Source: Gigaspora margarita (Eukaryota; Glomeromycota; Glomeromycetes; Diversisporales; Gigasporaceae). Taken from it: a stretch of 64,000 bases of DNA. Each line of letters begins with the position of its first letter. Position 1 is the stretch's first letter. The stretch is taken from the NCBI GenBank assembly GCA_009809945.1, contig WTPW01000080.1, forward strand, positions 553,356-617,355, given 5' to 3'. The position numbers and the translations under genes are program-made. Below the pieces are notes generated by a model. That model made no database searches. It was not told the origin of the DNA and saw only the letters and a program-made list of their open reading frames with translations. Below, piece after piece: positions 1 to 11,826 of this stretch.

Positions 1-1000
1 CCTGTTACGGGAAATAAGTAGTACTTATTTTTTAATGTCGATATAATACTGTATATATCAAATCTGAATGTATAAATGCACCAACTTTTTGCACCTGGAA
101 AGTGGTTAGGGAAATCTTATTATAGATATAATTAATTTTTAATCTAAGTTATGATTATGTAACTTACATAAAAATTATTAATATTTGTGAAAGATTAAAT
201 GAAAATTTGTATATTGTAAAATAGATAAGCCACTAAACGATAAAAATTTTGGAAATGCATATAATCAACAACTGCGATTGAGTTTTAGGGGATTAAATAA
301 AAGCCTCAAAAATTCACATCTAATTTTGAGACTAGCTAATACTAAAACTTGAAATCTATTATATAAATTCCAATTTTAAAAAAAAAATAATGTAGAAAGG
401 AGTAATTTGACAAGTCAAAATAACTAATATAAACACTATATTAAAACCTTAATATTTATTTTCGTATTAAAGTTTTATTATTTATTATATAAATAACATC
501 ACTTAATTTCATTGATCGAACTATTCATTATCCTATTCACTTATTACTACTTTTCGCTCATCATTAGAAAATTATTTCTTAACTTTTATCCTTCCCTCGA
601 ACTTTTACCTATAATACCTCACAGCTCATTTACTGTGAAACCTTGTTTTATTATTGAAAAATTGCACAGATTTTTTTATACAAAAAAAAAAAAAAAAAAA
701 AGAAAGAACAAAAGTTCAATATCACTTTTTTTTATCTATGTTAAATCTTATATATTCATATATCATTATATATTTATAGTTATATGTACGAAATATTCAT
801 TAAAAAGATATCATTCCACATCATTAATCCCAGACTAACCAATAATCTAGATGATTTCTTTGACACGGAACGTAAATTTTAAGCATAGATCACAGCTTCT
901 TCACAACTTTCTAACACAAAAATGAATCATTACAAGAATTTACAAGATTCTGAAAAGCTCAAGACTTATTCTGTAGCGATGCAAGGACAGTAGAATCATT
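1..1000. other. AT-rich stretch, no gene recognised
   Basis: Low-complexity AT-rich DNA with a poly(A) run near 681-700. The only long frame (512-838) is a string of Lys, Phe and Ile over homopolymers and does not look like a protein. I see no RNA gene or clear repeat boundary here. Confidence 0.5.
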
Positions 1001-1268
1001 CGTGTGTTGAGTACCACCGCGTTTAAACTTTTGAGATTTCAATGAATTCTCTATGTACCATTGCAGATTTACATGACACGGTTCTGGCAAAATCATCAAT
1101 CAATACTACATACAATACTGCAACAGTGCTCGACAAAATGAATAAAAATATGCTGCATACCTTAAAAACAATCATGGTTCGTATAATGTCAGACAAATTC
1201 TTCAATTGTACAGATGAGTTAGGAATAACGAATTCATCAAATTGGTCAACAAGATAAACCCAATGCAT
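850..1268. other. Coding-like island of unknown origin
   Basis: Base composition is more balanced here than around it, and both strands hold frames of 70-80 codons (1042-1257 plus, 1023-1268 minus). The plus frame has mixed, protein-like composition, and an upstream piece near 920-990 reads as plausible protein in another frame. The minus frame starts with a hydrophobic segment that could pass for a signal peptide. I cannot tell which strand is real, and recognise no family. A fragment of an old transposon gene is the simplest explanation. Confidence 0.25.
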
Positions 1269-1269
1269 A

Positions 1270-2830
1270 GAATAAAAGGAAACATTCCTTTCTGTATAAA
1301 AAATTAAGTTTTTTTTTTAATATTAGCAAGAGTTAACATAATATTTGGTACCTATTTTAATAATTGTTGTTTTTTTTTAAAAAAAAAAAAAAAAAGAAAG
1401 AGAGAATCTTAAGGTAGTGTTCATTTTGGCAAGATGCATAATGTACTTACTTTAAACCATATGTTTCTAGTGTTTCTGCTAGTTGCATAGCTGGCAGTTA
1501 AATTGTGTTATTAACTGTTAGTGACTTTACGATGATAAATTAATTATTTTTTTTTCCAAAATGGATTCCTTCAGCCCTTAATGTATTTTTTACATTACCT
1601 ATTAAAATTTTTTCAAGATCATGATAAAAGCATTACCAACAACCTCACCAAAAGCCACCTAAATTTTTGTGAAATTAACTTTCATCAATAAGATTGCATC
1701 GTGAAACTAGCTGCTAGTTTGTTTTGCGATTTTCTATATCTCCATTCAATTCTAATTTATTCTTTCAATCAGAATTCTCTACTTCCCCTCTAAATTTGAA
1801 AATAAATAAAGCAAGCTTGAGACAAACATATGATTTTTTTTACCAGAGTAAATTACTAACGTATTCATTCAAATATGGCATTTACATCTAAAAGATTTCT
1901 TCCCAAAGTTGATTGATAATTCTACTAATATGCATATTCTGATGCATTTACATCTATTAAAACATGTAAATGTGTTTGAAAACAAGTATCATTAATATTC
2001 TGTTGATCAAATAGAGAATAATTATAAAATAATAGTTAAAAATTTTCTCACAAGGCTGTAAACACTTGTTGAATCCATTTCAATATCCAATCTCTCGCAA
2101 AGTGTAATCACCTTTAAATGGAGCTTGACTTATAATGAACTCAACTTTATTTAAGTCAACATAACATCCAGTTGTATTTTGTAAAATAATGATTTGGTAT
2201 TTCTCCAAAGTGGTCGAAGATAGTGCTCAAGTGATGGAAACGAATTTATAATTTTTTCTTCGATCTAGGTAATATAATTTACTATCAGTATGAATAATAA
2301 TTACAATAATTGATAATAAATCAAAAAAAAAAACTTAACCCTTCTACAGCTCAATTCCATTAATTCCTATTCCTGTTCAGTGTAAAAGCGTTTAATGGAA
2401 TCATATATATGTGACTCTGGTAAAAAGATGACTTTATGTCTTGTGAATCCTTTTTGAATTTCATGAAGTCTTTGTAATGCCAAAAAAAAGTCATTAAATG
2501 ATAAATAGTAACAAAACATAAAAATATGAAAATATAGACCTCTGTTGATAGAAACCTTTGAGTACTTAAATCTTGTACATTAAGATTAACTGTGTTTGCA
2601 TTTTCATTAAAATTGACTAGATTATCAAAGTCAAAGTGTTTTCTTTATCTTGACAGACAGAGAAATAATCATTTATTCTTGTTCACTTGTTTTTTTTTTA
2701 TTGTCCTAAAGATAATCATATAATCATCAGATTGCAAATTATTACTTTTACTGCAGCTATAAGAAAAAAAAAAAACTTACATGTTTTGATTTATTATTTA
2801 GTTCCAAAAATCTTTAACGCATATTACTTA
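1270..2830. other. Gene-poor AT-rich spacer
   Basis: Homopolymer-rich DNA with poly(A) and poly(T) tracts. Short stretches on the minus strand near 1560-1720 look vaguely coding, but no frame holds for more than about 25 codons. Nothing else is supported. Confidence 0.4.
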
Positions 2831-2839
2831 TACTCTTAT

Positions 2840-3516
2840 CCTTAGTTAACAAATCCTAAACCTCTTGCACAAGTTCTTGTCCTGCCCACCATTCGGATAC
2901 ATTCTTTGGAATTTTAACCTTTGGTATATATAAAAAAAATAAAAATATGAGCAAACGGTTGCATGCTTTTATAGCATGAACTCCCACTATAGTTAGTTCA
3001 GTTACAACCTAAGTTACGTGCTCTAAAGCTAAAGTCTCTCGAAGAGATAACCAGTTCTGCTTAGTAATATATCTTTCCAAAAAGATTGCCTAAAGCCCAA
3101 AACTCCCGGAACGGTCTGTATGGTGTAATGTCTATGCCCATATTTATAAAAAGAATACTAAGTACTTTACGTACCAGTTGTTTACGAAGAGATGCTGACT
3201 TGCTTATTGCACGTTTAGCATAAATTTGCTCCTCTGCAGTTAAAGTATTTTTGAATTTGCACAAAAAACTTTTACAATGTAAGTTGAGGTCTTCCAATGC
3301 TTTTAGGAATTGATTATGCCAATTAAATTTTCGTCCAAGAAGTGATCTGCTTTCTTTAAATAGATTTTCATTCTTGTCTAGCCAAAGAAGAAATCCTATT
3401 TCTTTCCAATCTTCTGGCTTGGTTGTCGTAAAATAACCTAAATATTCTGTAACATAAATATAGTCAAAAGTTTGTGCTTGCAAAATAATAATCGCACAAA
3501 GTTTTTGTTTAACCAA
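2840..3516 (-). pseudogene. Fragment of an unrecognised gene
   Basis: A 151-codon frame (3516 to 3061) has balanced composition with no low-complexity runs and contains stretches such as WLDKNENLFKESRSLLGRK and WHNQFLKALEDLNLH. Beyond its stop, another minus-strand frame around 2925-2850 reads IPKNVSEWWAGQELVQEV before breaking, so coding sequence probably continued downstream and has decayed, or an intron lies between. I do not recognise the family. No promoter or intact start context is evident. Treated as a gene relic rather than a working gene. Confidence 0.4.
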
Positions 3517-3653
3517 CCAAAGTTGTAAGGCTCATCCAAAATCTATTTTTTTTTTATCAAAATAAAAAAAACGTAAATTAAATAAATAGCCAGCCGGCCT
3601 CCGACTCTTCCAACCAATTATATTTATTTGCCCGGGTAACACAAACCAAAAAA

Positions 3654-3937
3654 GGGATCCGTTAAAGCCAGGTGCCATCATGTGACTGACATCCAATCAA
3701 AATTGTAAATTTTGATCGTCACGGATCAGCCCGACGAGACAAAAACAAAGAAAAAAAGTGAAAAACACTATAACAACAAGAAACGAGTGTCTAAACCTGT
3801 CTCGGAGCATTAATAAAAAATGTCGGGAAGGCAATTTTACCTATAAGACATTCCTAACCCTAACTCCTAACTAACCCTTACCCTAATTTTAATTAAATAA
3901 TAAAAAATATATAAAGGCACCTGGCTTTAACGGTCCC
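3654..3937. mobile_element. MITE-like element with ~22-bp terminal inverted repeats
   Basis: The left end 3654-3676 (GGGATCCGTTAAAGCCAGGT, then GCC) is matched in reverse by 3916-3937 (GGCACCTGGCTTTAACGGTC then CC), with a one-base difference. The 284-bp interior has no frame. An internal run of CCTAAC/CCCTAA-like words looks telomeric but is short and irregular. Non-autonomous DNA transposon; superfamily not assignable because no target duplication is clear. Confidence 0.75.
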
Positions 3938-6570
3938 CCCAAAAAAAGAAATCAAATTTTGTAAAATTAAACTAAGTGCGTGAAATAAAAAGTTAGGGTT
4001 AGGGCCTTAACATTAGAGGCTATAGGGTTAGATGATGTTTACTATATATAAAATTTCATTCCCGCCATTTTTAATTAGTACACCAAGATCGATTTAAACA
4101 TTAGTTTTAGCATATTTTCGTTTTTTTTTTCGCTTTTACGCATGTTTGGATTTTTTGACAGGATAGTCAAAATTTGCACTCTACGATTAGCTATATCTCT
4201 CCAGGAGTTTGTATTCCCCGCGCAAATAAGTGGATGCCTTCCGACCAGCATAGAGGGTTTTAATTCTGATTGGTCAATCACGAAATGTATTGTCATATAT
4301 AACATCACATGCATCATCTGACTCTAAATGAATTGTATGGCATGAATGGCATGAAAACGAATTGTAAAACGAAACCAAATACATATTCAGAAATTATATT
4401 CTTCATATTATATATCTTATTCAGTAGTTATGTCAATACATAACGACATAGGTCGCAACAACATTGTCGGTAGCTACGTCAGTATAAAAAGCTCCGGCAT
4501 TGTGGAGGTATAAATGTTATAGGCACATTTGAAAACGTCCAATTGATGTGTCGTCACATAAAAGTGTCACAATGACGTAAGTCTTAACAATGTCATTTGT
4601 CATAACCTTATTTCAACATTATATTAATATAGAAATACAAAAATTACGGCAATAAAAAAAGCTACGACATTATCATCTATCAGGATCGTCTTTAAGCAAT
4701 ATATCTGCCTCACAATTTACAATTAATTTAATCTTTTGGTTCCAGATCTTTCTCAACCTCTCAATTATATCCTCAAATAATTCTAATAAATCAAATGTTC
4801 TATTTATTTGAATGACTTCTCGTGCTTTTAATCTTGTTGCTCAAGAATATCATTAACTATAGACAAAACTATATCAGAAGCGCATGCCATGAAATTAATC
4901 ATGTCTCTTTTATTAACGTTAAGTTAGCATTCTCGAATAAAGAAAAATGCTTGTTATCGCTCCTAATGGTGTTTGTAACTCTATAAGAAATGGGGATTCA
5001 ATATTAATTAGAAATATGAAAACTTTAGTACCTAATAATGGAATACTCGATGACGAGAATAATAATACACCATGAGAAGTATTTGCTAAAATCTGGCTCT
5101 TGTTCTTATTAGCGGCTTCAGAATCTTTTATTTGATTTTATTTCGGAATTTTTTTCTATAATATTTATGTGAATGGGTAACTAAGCTTATTTGATTCGAT
5201 ATTTGTTATAATAATTCAATCTCAGGATCGAGTCAAACAGAATTTGGAGATCTATGCAATTTTATTAATCCCCAACAAATATTATTCAACCTTATTTCTA
5301 CAGATAATACTGATGCATTTTTACAAATATCGTTACAATATACGTCTAAACCAAACATCTATTCCTGAATCATTATTTAAAACTTCTTACAAATTGATTA
5401 ATGCCTATGATTTATTTTTATCATTAATTTCAGGGAATTGATTAGCTATCGGAGTTATACTTCCGAGCCTTCATATAGAGCAACTATTAAATTAAATTAA
5501 GATTGGTTATTTGAAATGATAAATATTCTTTCATTGTTACTTTACGATGGATTTCTTTAACAATACTATCAAAGGTTCCTATAGATCTAATCCGGAAAAA
5601 TCTTTTTGAAATATAAAACAATAATTGTTTTATTTCTCCTTGTTTACTTTGTTGAAATAGTATTTTACAACGAAGAGAAAGCTCAATACTAATACGAGTA
5701 ATTAGTTCACGAGAAGAAAATGGGCTTATTAAATAATCATCTGATAATCTATCAAAAACTAAAAGTAAAAATACATTGAAACAAAAATTGAAGAAGAAAA
5801 TAAAATGGAATAATTGCTTTCAATCTTAGAATATTCGTCACTTTAGCAAATAATAATACTACAGGAATCATTCGAGTTTTTTCATTAGTTCTCAAACACA
5901 TTTAATAACTCGTATTCAATCATATTTGGCATCATGATATTTACTAAATTCAAATAATAATACATAATCCAAGTATTGATTATTGTTGTACATAATATAT
6001 TAAATCGGAGTTATAAAGTTCTCATGATTAGCTTTTATTTATTAAAAAATACTTAATTCTCTTATGATTTTTAATTAATCATAAATAATATGAATACATG
6101 TTTATTACACAAAAGAAGAAAGGAAACAGTCTAAGACAGGGTTGGCAAACGACCTTTAAATTACCTTTCGTTTCTCTGCAGAAAATTCCGTTAAAGAGAA
6201 CAGATCACCTTGTGCATACTTTTAAAAATTCCATATATTTTTCATCAAGTTTACAACGTCTATTAATATCATAAATCAATATAACGATAAAACATAGTCT
6301 TTGACAAGAAAAATATTTGTTAACAAAAGTATAACTTGAGATCTGTTTTTTAAAAGAATTTTTATATGATCGCCTTCCTTTATTAAAGGGTGCATTGGAA
6401 TGTCTTTAGTTAAGTCGATTATTTCAGGAGTTTCGTTTCAGGTAAATATCAGGAAAAAGCTATCCTTTTTCATCGTTATAATCAAAAGTTGTAGCAATTG
6501 AACGAGCAATCATGGATTCAAAAGCAGGATTTAATTTATGATCGACAAAATAAATTAATGCATAAGGAAT

Positions 6571-7394
6571 ATATAAGGACCAGGAAAATGAAAATAATTA
6601 CAATTAAGGGTCCAAAGTAAAAATATTTACATATAAAGGCCCAAATTTTGAAAATTTTCACAATTAAGGGCCAAAGTAACTTTGAGCGTCATCAATGTAT
6701 ATTATACTACTTTTTTCTATACCCTTTACCTTTCTTTTAGCCAAGATAAGTTCGACTAGATTAAGCACGATATTTATCAACATCATAATGTTTATTTGGT
6801 TCTAAACTAATAAGACTGTCCTATACCAAGATTAGTTTCACATTTTGTGAAGGTTACTACGCGTTAATCGAAGATATTTAGAACTAAAACTCATTTGTAT
6901 TCGTAGAGAAAGTCAAATTACCTTTAAAAATTGGATAAATTAGTTACATTTTACATGCAAAACGCTAAGAAAATAAATTCAATACTGAGTAAAAAGCAAT
7001 ACGTTTAACTGCCAAAAGAAAATTACATTTATATAATTTCAAATGTTACAACTGATTTGAAAATTAGTGGACACGTAATGAATTTTGTGATGTTCGTCAG
7101 CAAATTTTGGTAATTATTTTTCTATAGTTTTCGATAATATAATTCTTGGCCGGTACAAAACATACCGCGATAATATATCGGCCGAAAATTATATTATCAA
7201 AAACTATACTGTTATTACCGAAAAATAATTATCGAAATTTGGAAATCAGCTGTAAAAGCTTATTGCTAATCTAATTATTTACGATAAATTTGGGCCCTTG
7301 ATTGTAATATTGTTCAAAATTTGAGCCTATATATGTAATTATTTCCATTTTGGGCCCTTATGTGTAATTATTTCCATTTTCCCGGCCCTTATAT
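6571..7394. mobile_element. Non-autonomous element with ~95-bp imperfect terminal inverted repeats
   Basis: Left end (ATATAAGGACCAGG...) and right end (reverse complement ATATAAGGGCCGGG...) match over about 95 bp. Each arm contains repeated ~33-bp subunits around the words AATAATTACA and AAGGGCCCAAA. The element lies in the histidine-kinase relic and has itself been hit by the MITE at 7046-7255. No protein frame. Confidence 0.7.
7046..7255. mobile_element. MITE, family A copy 1
   Basis: Ends TTACAACTGATTTGAAAATT and, in reverse, TTACAGCTGATTTCC. The interior is a palindrome around the words GGCCGAAAATTATATTATC and ATTACCGAAAAATA. The same family occurs at 29706-29956, where the ends are better preserved. 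Confidence 0.75.
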
Positions 7395-8192
7395 TTAAAT
7401 TCCCCGAATATCAATCTTAATAACAACTAGACTGTCTCATTTTCAATATAATATCTATCGCTTTTAAAAATAATATACGGTTTACTATATTAACAAAACC
7501 ACCGTTACATTGAGTATCGAATAGAATTAAATATAACAAATTCATAATTATTTTTGAGGCCTTAACACGAAGATTTTCTATTACAATGCAAAATGTTATT
7601 ATTCTCAATAACATTTGGCGTATGGATGCTTTTAACACGAAATAGTGATCTGATTATTGATTCTGATTAAGAAATAATTTTATCAAAGCGATCACCATAT
7701 TAAGCGTACAATTATTATTATAATTAAGGATATCAGATTACAATAATGAATTATTATAAACGAATAGATCAAGAATCTATATTTAGCAAACACAGTTACA
7801 TGGTTACAAGCCAATAAAGCAGAATAGACACACAGATTATTGAATTATCTTCGATTACTAAATTAAACGGTTCCATTATGACTAAGGATAACGGGATAAC
7901 ATGGCGAGTCAAACGATTACAAATTAATAAGCAAAACCAATTATCAAATGGTAAATAGCTGTCACGAGCTAATAACCAAAATAGGCAAAAAAAATGGGAT
8001 GTAACCTGTATTCGGTATAAACATGTATACCGCTTCACATTTTTTTTTTTAGAAAAACTAGAAAAACTATATCGTAACCGTTACGTGACAATCCTAATAT
8101 GCAAAATAGACAAACCGAGTTATACAGTAACTCGTGTTCTCATATTGGTCATCCGATTTGTCACACTATTGTCACATGTAAATTTTTATATA

Positions 8193-8301
8193 TGGGGTGA
8201 GTCAAAGAAATCTAGCAAATTTTTTTAGTAAATTTTTTTAAAATTTTAAATCAAAATAACTTAATTATAAAAAATTTGCTTGATTTCTATTGACTCACCC
8301 C
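8193..8301. mobile_element. MITE, family B copy 1 (TA target)
   Basis: Inverted ends TGGGGTGAGTCAAAGAAATC and (reverse) GGGGTGAGTCAATAGAAATC, flanked by TA. About 109 bp with no frame. It lies in the left flank of the large palindrome. A longer copy of the family is at 35255-35500. Confidence 0.7.
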
Positions 8302-8302
8302 T

Positions 8303-8664
8303 ATATATAAAATTACAATAAAAATATAAAAAATTACTATGAACTTTGAAGCATTGCTGTTTCTTCTACTATATATTAACTGAAAATTAAAAAAACCTTT
8401 GGCTCAAGTTAAAATTCTGCAATTTTTGTATAGTTTAAAAATGTATTTTGGCTAAAAAAAGGTATTGATTAAAAATTATATGTAAAATTTGGTTCTGACA
8501 AGCTTATTTAGTGGCTCAAAATGAGGGTTATGGTTAGGAGTTAGCAGTTAGGATAGAACCTAACGAATTATTCTTTGGAGCAAAAAAACTTTTTCTAGCA
8601 AGGCTTTTATGTATTTCGTTACCGATAGTGAAAAGAGGCGACAGGTCCAACGACAAAAGGTAAC

Positions 8665-8695
<31 letters not shown>

Positions 8696-9694
8696 GTTCT
8701 ATATATTAATATAGAAAATTACAGGTCTTTATATAAACCTTTTTTTTACTAAGCGAATCTATTTTGAGCTCTTAAGTTATTCAGCACAAAATTTTATAAT
8801 AACTACAAAGAGCAATTTATTTTTTTAACATTTTACTGGTAAAAAATTAGAGTGAATCTATTTGTCACCGGCGGTGACAGTCACTGAGTGTGATCGACCA
8901 ATTAGATCAAAGGATCATGTGTAATGTGAAAAACGCAAAAACTTTGATTTTTTTGAAAAATCGCTTCTAACTTAAAATTTTGTCTATGTTCCTACTTTTT
9001 TTTATGCGAAAAAATAATTTCTTGCAAAATTTTACTATATACTAAGCTTTACCCCAACACTAACTATGGCTCTAACCCCGACCCTAACGATAGTAAGTTT
9101 TGACACTTTGTTTTGTTTTGATCAAACGTTACATGATTTAATTGGTCGATCATGTTCCGGTGACAGTCACCGCCAGTGACAAACACATTTTTTCAAAAAA
9201 TTAAGTCAAAGTTTTTGTAAAAAAATTTTTTTTTAACAAAAACCTTGACTTAATTGTTTACTAGTAAATGTTTAAAAAAGATAAATTCTATCCTTTATAA
9301 TTATTATAAAATTTTGTGCCAAACAACTTTACTTAAGAGCTCAAAATAATTCTCTTAGTAAAAAAAATGGTTTAGGCAAAAAACTTGTAAATTTTTAAAT
9401 ATTAGTATATAGAACCTTTTTTTTTACTAAAATGACCTATTTTGAGCACTAAATAAATTTGTTCAGAACAAAATTCTACATGTTTCATTTGTTACAAATA
9501 ATAAATATCTTTTTTAGCCAAAATACAGTTTTAAATTGTAGAATTTTAACTTGGGCCAAAAGGTTTTTTATTCTTCATTTTTTAATATATTCACTTGTAA
9601 AATTTAATTTTAAGTTAATATGTAGTAGAAGAAACAATAAAGCTTCAAAATTCATAATAATTATATATATTTATTGTAATTATATATATATATA
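8303..9694. mobile_element. Large palindromic (fold-back) element, family C copy 1
   Basis: The arms (about 8303-8850 and 9250-9694) are imperfect inverted copies. For example GTTTCTTCTACTATATATTA on the left answers TTAATATGTAGTAGAAGAAA on the right, and the ...GAGCTCTTAAGT... segments pair as well. The centre is occupied by the MITE at 8861-9183. A poly(A) run lies at about 8669-8692. The arm sequences match the arms of the element at 23231-24928 (shared GTTTCTTC, AACTTAAAATTAA and GAGCTCTTAAG words). No protein frame. Confidence 0.65.
8861..9183. mobile_element. MITE, family D copy 1 (TTTGTCACCGGCGGTGACAG ends)
   Basis: Left end TTTGTCACCGGCGGTGACAG and right end (reverse) TTTGTCACTGGCGGTGACTG are near-identical, and the GATCGACCAATTA subterminal word is also inverted. 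About 323 bp, non-coding. Further copies lie at 28214-28391 and 30156-30345. Confidence 0.75.
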
Positions 9695-10814
9695 AATACA
9701 TATAACATATTGGATAACTGTTAATTATCAAAGCAATTTTAAGCCTTTTTTGGCTTTTTTTTGGAAATTTTATATGTATCATTAGGCAAGATGAGTAAAA
9801 CTGATAAATGACCTGTTTATAAAGTTGAATAAAATAATTGACCTTTATTATTATAGAACAAAATGCACAAAATAAAGTAAATAAGTATGTAATCTCTACT
9901 AGGAGTTTAGACATTTTTGCAGTAACATAATGTGCTGTATCTGGTATGTGAAATTAAGCAATTAGAGAATATAAATTTTGATCATCTCAGATCAATCTAA
10001 CATCAAAACCAAATATGTGCACAAAAAAAAAAAACAAAAACACTCAAAAATTAGTGTTTAAATTGGGCTTAAAACCAAAATATAAATATCAACCCATGAT
10101 TTTACATATAAATAGTAACTTTTTAAGCCTATATTCATGAACTCTAACTCTAAATCTTAATATAAAGCAAAAAGTTAATCCAAATAAGCTATACTGCATA
10201 ACAGTACATTACTGCAAAAGTGTCTAGACTCCTGGCAGAGACTATATAGATGTCACTACTACCAGTACAAAAACTAGTTTAATATTGTTTACCATCTCAT
10301 AAAAAATGACCAATTAGCATGAGTATTTGCACACACTATTTTACTTCTCAGATAACAATACACTTTGTTGCATTCTATCCCTGGTATATATTAACTCTCT
10401 TTAATAATCTACCTCTAATTATTGCCTTGTAAAATTAAGTTTGGGAATGTATATACTTGCTTATTGGTTTGAGCCTTGCTTGTGACCCATTATTTTTTTC
10501 TTTTTGACTAAAAAAGATTTTTGTAATTATTTTATTGAACTATCTGATATATCTAAGCTGAATACTTGGTCTATCTGAGCATATGCTTTTCAAAAATTTT
10601 AATCAAATTTAAGTTATACTATTAGATTTTTAAGTTCAATAACTTTTAATTTCATAGTTAAATGTATGCATTACTCTTTAAACTTTATTTTAAATTTATG
10701 TATATGTTCTAAAAATACATAATATATATTGATAAATCTTGATTTGCTTTTAAATCATTGCTATATTTCACATTATATAGTGTATTTTATATAAATTTTA
10801 TTGTGTTTACTAAA
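9695..10814. other. AT-rich spacer
   Basis: No supported gene. Contains TATA-type microsatellite near 9660-9700, a poly(A) run near 10024-10035 and short frames only. Confidence 0.4.
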
Positions 10815-11178
10815 CTGGTATATATATGACTTACGTAGCACACTACAAAAATTTGTTCTCCTGTAATTTTACTGAAAATAAACTATTTTAATTTGGGGTA
10901 GGGTTAGGTTATGTATTTTCAATAATAATACACATATGCATTATTTTAAAATTGCAACTTTTTTAAAAATCACTTAATTGACTCAAATAATGCACATGTG
11001 CACTCTGAAATTATGCACCCTCTCATATAATAAATATAAGTATAGCAACATATGTCTATAAAATATTGCCAATATTGATCTGAAATATTGCACATGTATG
11101 TCCTGAAATAATATACAGGTACTCAAAATATTGCACAGGTGTGCATTATTATGCAAAAATACAGCAAGGTTAAGTTAG

Positions 11179-11192
11179 GATAATAGAATTTC
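11179..11192. repeat. LINE target-site duplication, left copy
   Basis: GATAATAGAATTTC, identical to 18736-18749. It marks the 5' end of the LINE. Confidence 0.9.
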
Positions 11193-11826
11193 GAATACAA
11201 AACTCTTCCTGTCAATCAATTGTACCAAATTTCTGCTAAGGCGTTTTGGTGCATTTTACAAAAACTCTTGTTAAAATATATACTCAAGCTTCATAGAAAC
11301 AAAGGAAGTTCACATAAAGTTACTACAAGGTTCATAAGACCAAAACTTAAGGGAAACGATATTTTCAGAAATAAAATGATAAAACAGTTTTTAGGAAAAT
11401 TTTGCTCATACAAAAAGTGGGCATTTGCATTTACCCAGTCTGCAGATCACTCATCACAACAATAATCAGATCAAAACAAACAAACAAACCTTTTTGGGAC
11501 ATACAACCAAATTTAGACATATAAACATACATACACGTCATTACAATACATATTATAAACAACAAACAATAGGCATTTGTCACGTGTTTACATTTTGACC
11601 ATTAGAAGTTAGTTCAATACACTTGATAGAAAGATCTAGAAAACAGAACCTGGAAATAGAGAAACTAGAAACATACAGAAATATTTTTGTGAGTTCAGAG
11701 GCTGAGGTATACCAACAACTACAAGTGGTGGCACAGGAAGTATCCCCAAAAGACCGAAATATAGCAAAATAACTAGGATTAAGTAATCAAGTTTTTGCAG
11801 TTTGCTTAATTAGGAATGTAATAGAA

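Larger units (their letters stand above)
4690..7690 (-). pseudogene. Hybrid histidine kinase pseudogene (REC, GAF-like and HisKA remnants), split by a transposon
   Basis: Reading the minus strand from high to low coordinates gives fragments of a two-component hybrid histidine kinase. About 7640-7410 is kinase-like (IRQMLLR; later YYIENETVVIKIDI). About 6560-6160 is a GAF/PAS-like linker (HPLIKEGDHIKILLKN). About 5950-5750 is a receiver domain (IMMPNM, TNEKTRMIPVVLL, DDYLISPFSSRELITRI). About 5500-5150 is GAF-like (IVALYEGSEV, RLNNICWGLIKLHRSPNS). About 5120-4690 is the HisKA dimerisation domain (EAANKNKSQILANTSH, then ELQTPLGAI, with the phospho-accepting His kept). A 90-nt intron (4981-5070) with GT-AG ends still splits the Glu codon after that His. 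At least six frameshifts or stops separate the pieces, and there is no ATPase domain after HisKA, so the gene is dead. An 824-bp element (6571-7394) sits inside it. Confidence 0.75.

Noticed and set aside
512..838. 108-codon plus frame
   Set aside because: Encodes runs of Lys, Phe and Ile over homopolymers; no protein-like pattern.
3840..3890. CCCTAA-type words suggesting telomere repeat
   Set aside because: Only a few irregular copies inside a MITE; the same GTTAGGG words recur in other dispersed elements.
4075..4317. 80-codon minus frame
   Set aside because: No family, no start context, AT-rich tail; probably chance.
7796..8038. 80-codon minus frame
   Set aside because: Hydrophobic but irregular and next to element ends; no support as a gene.
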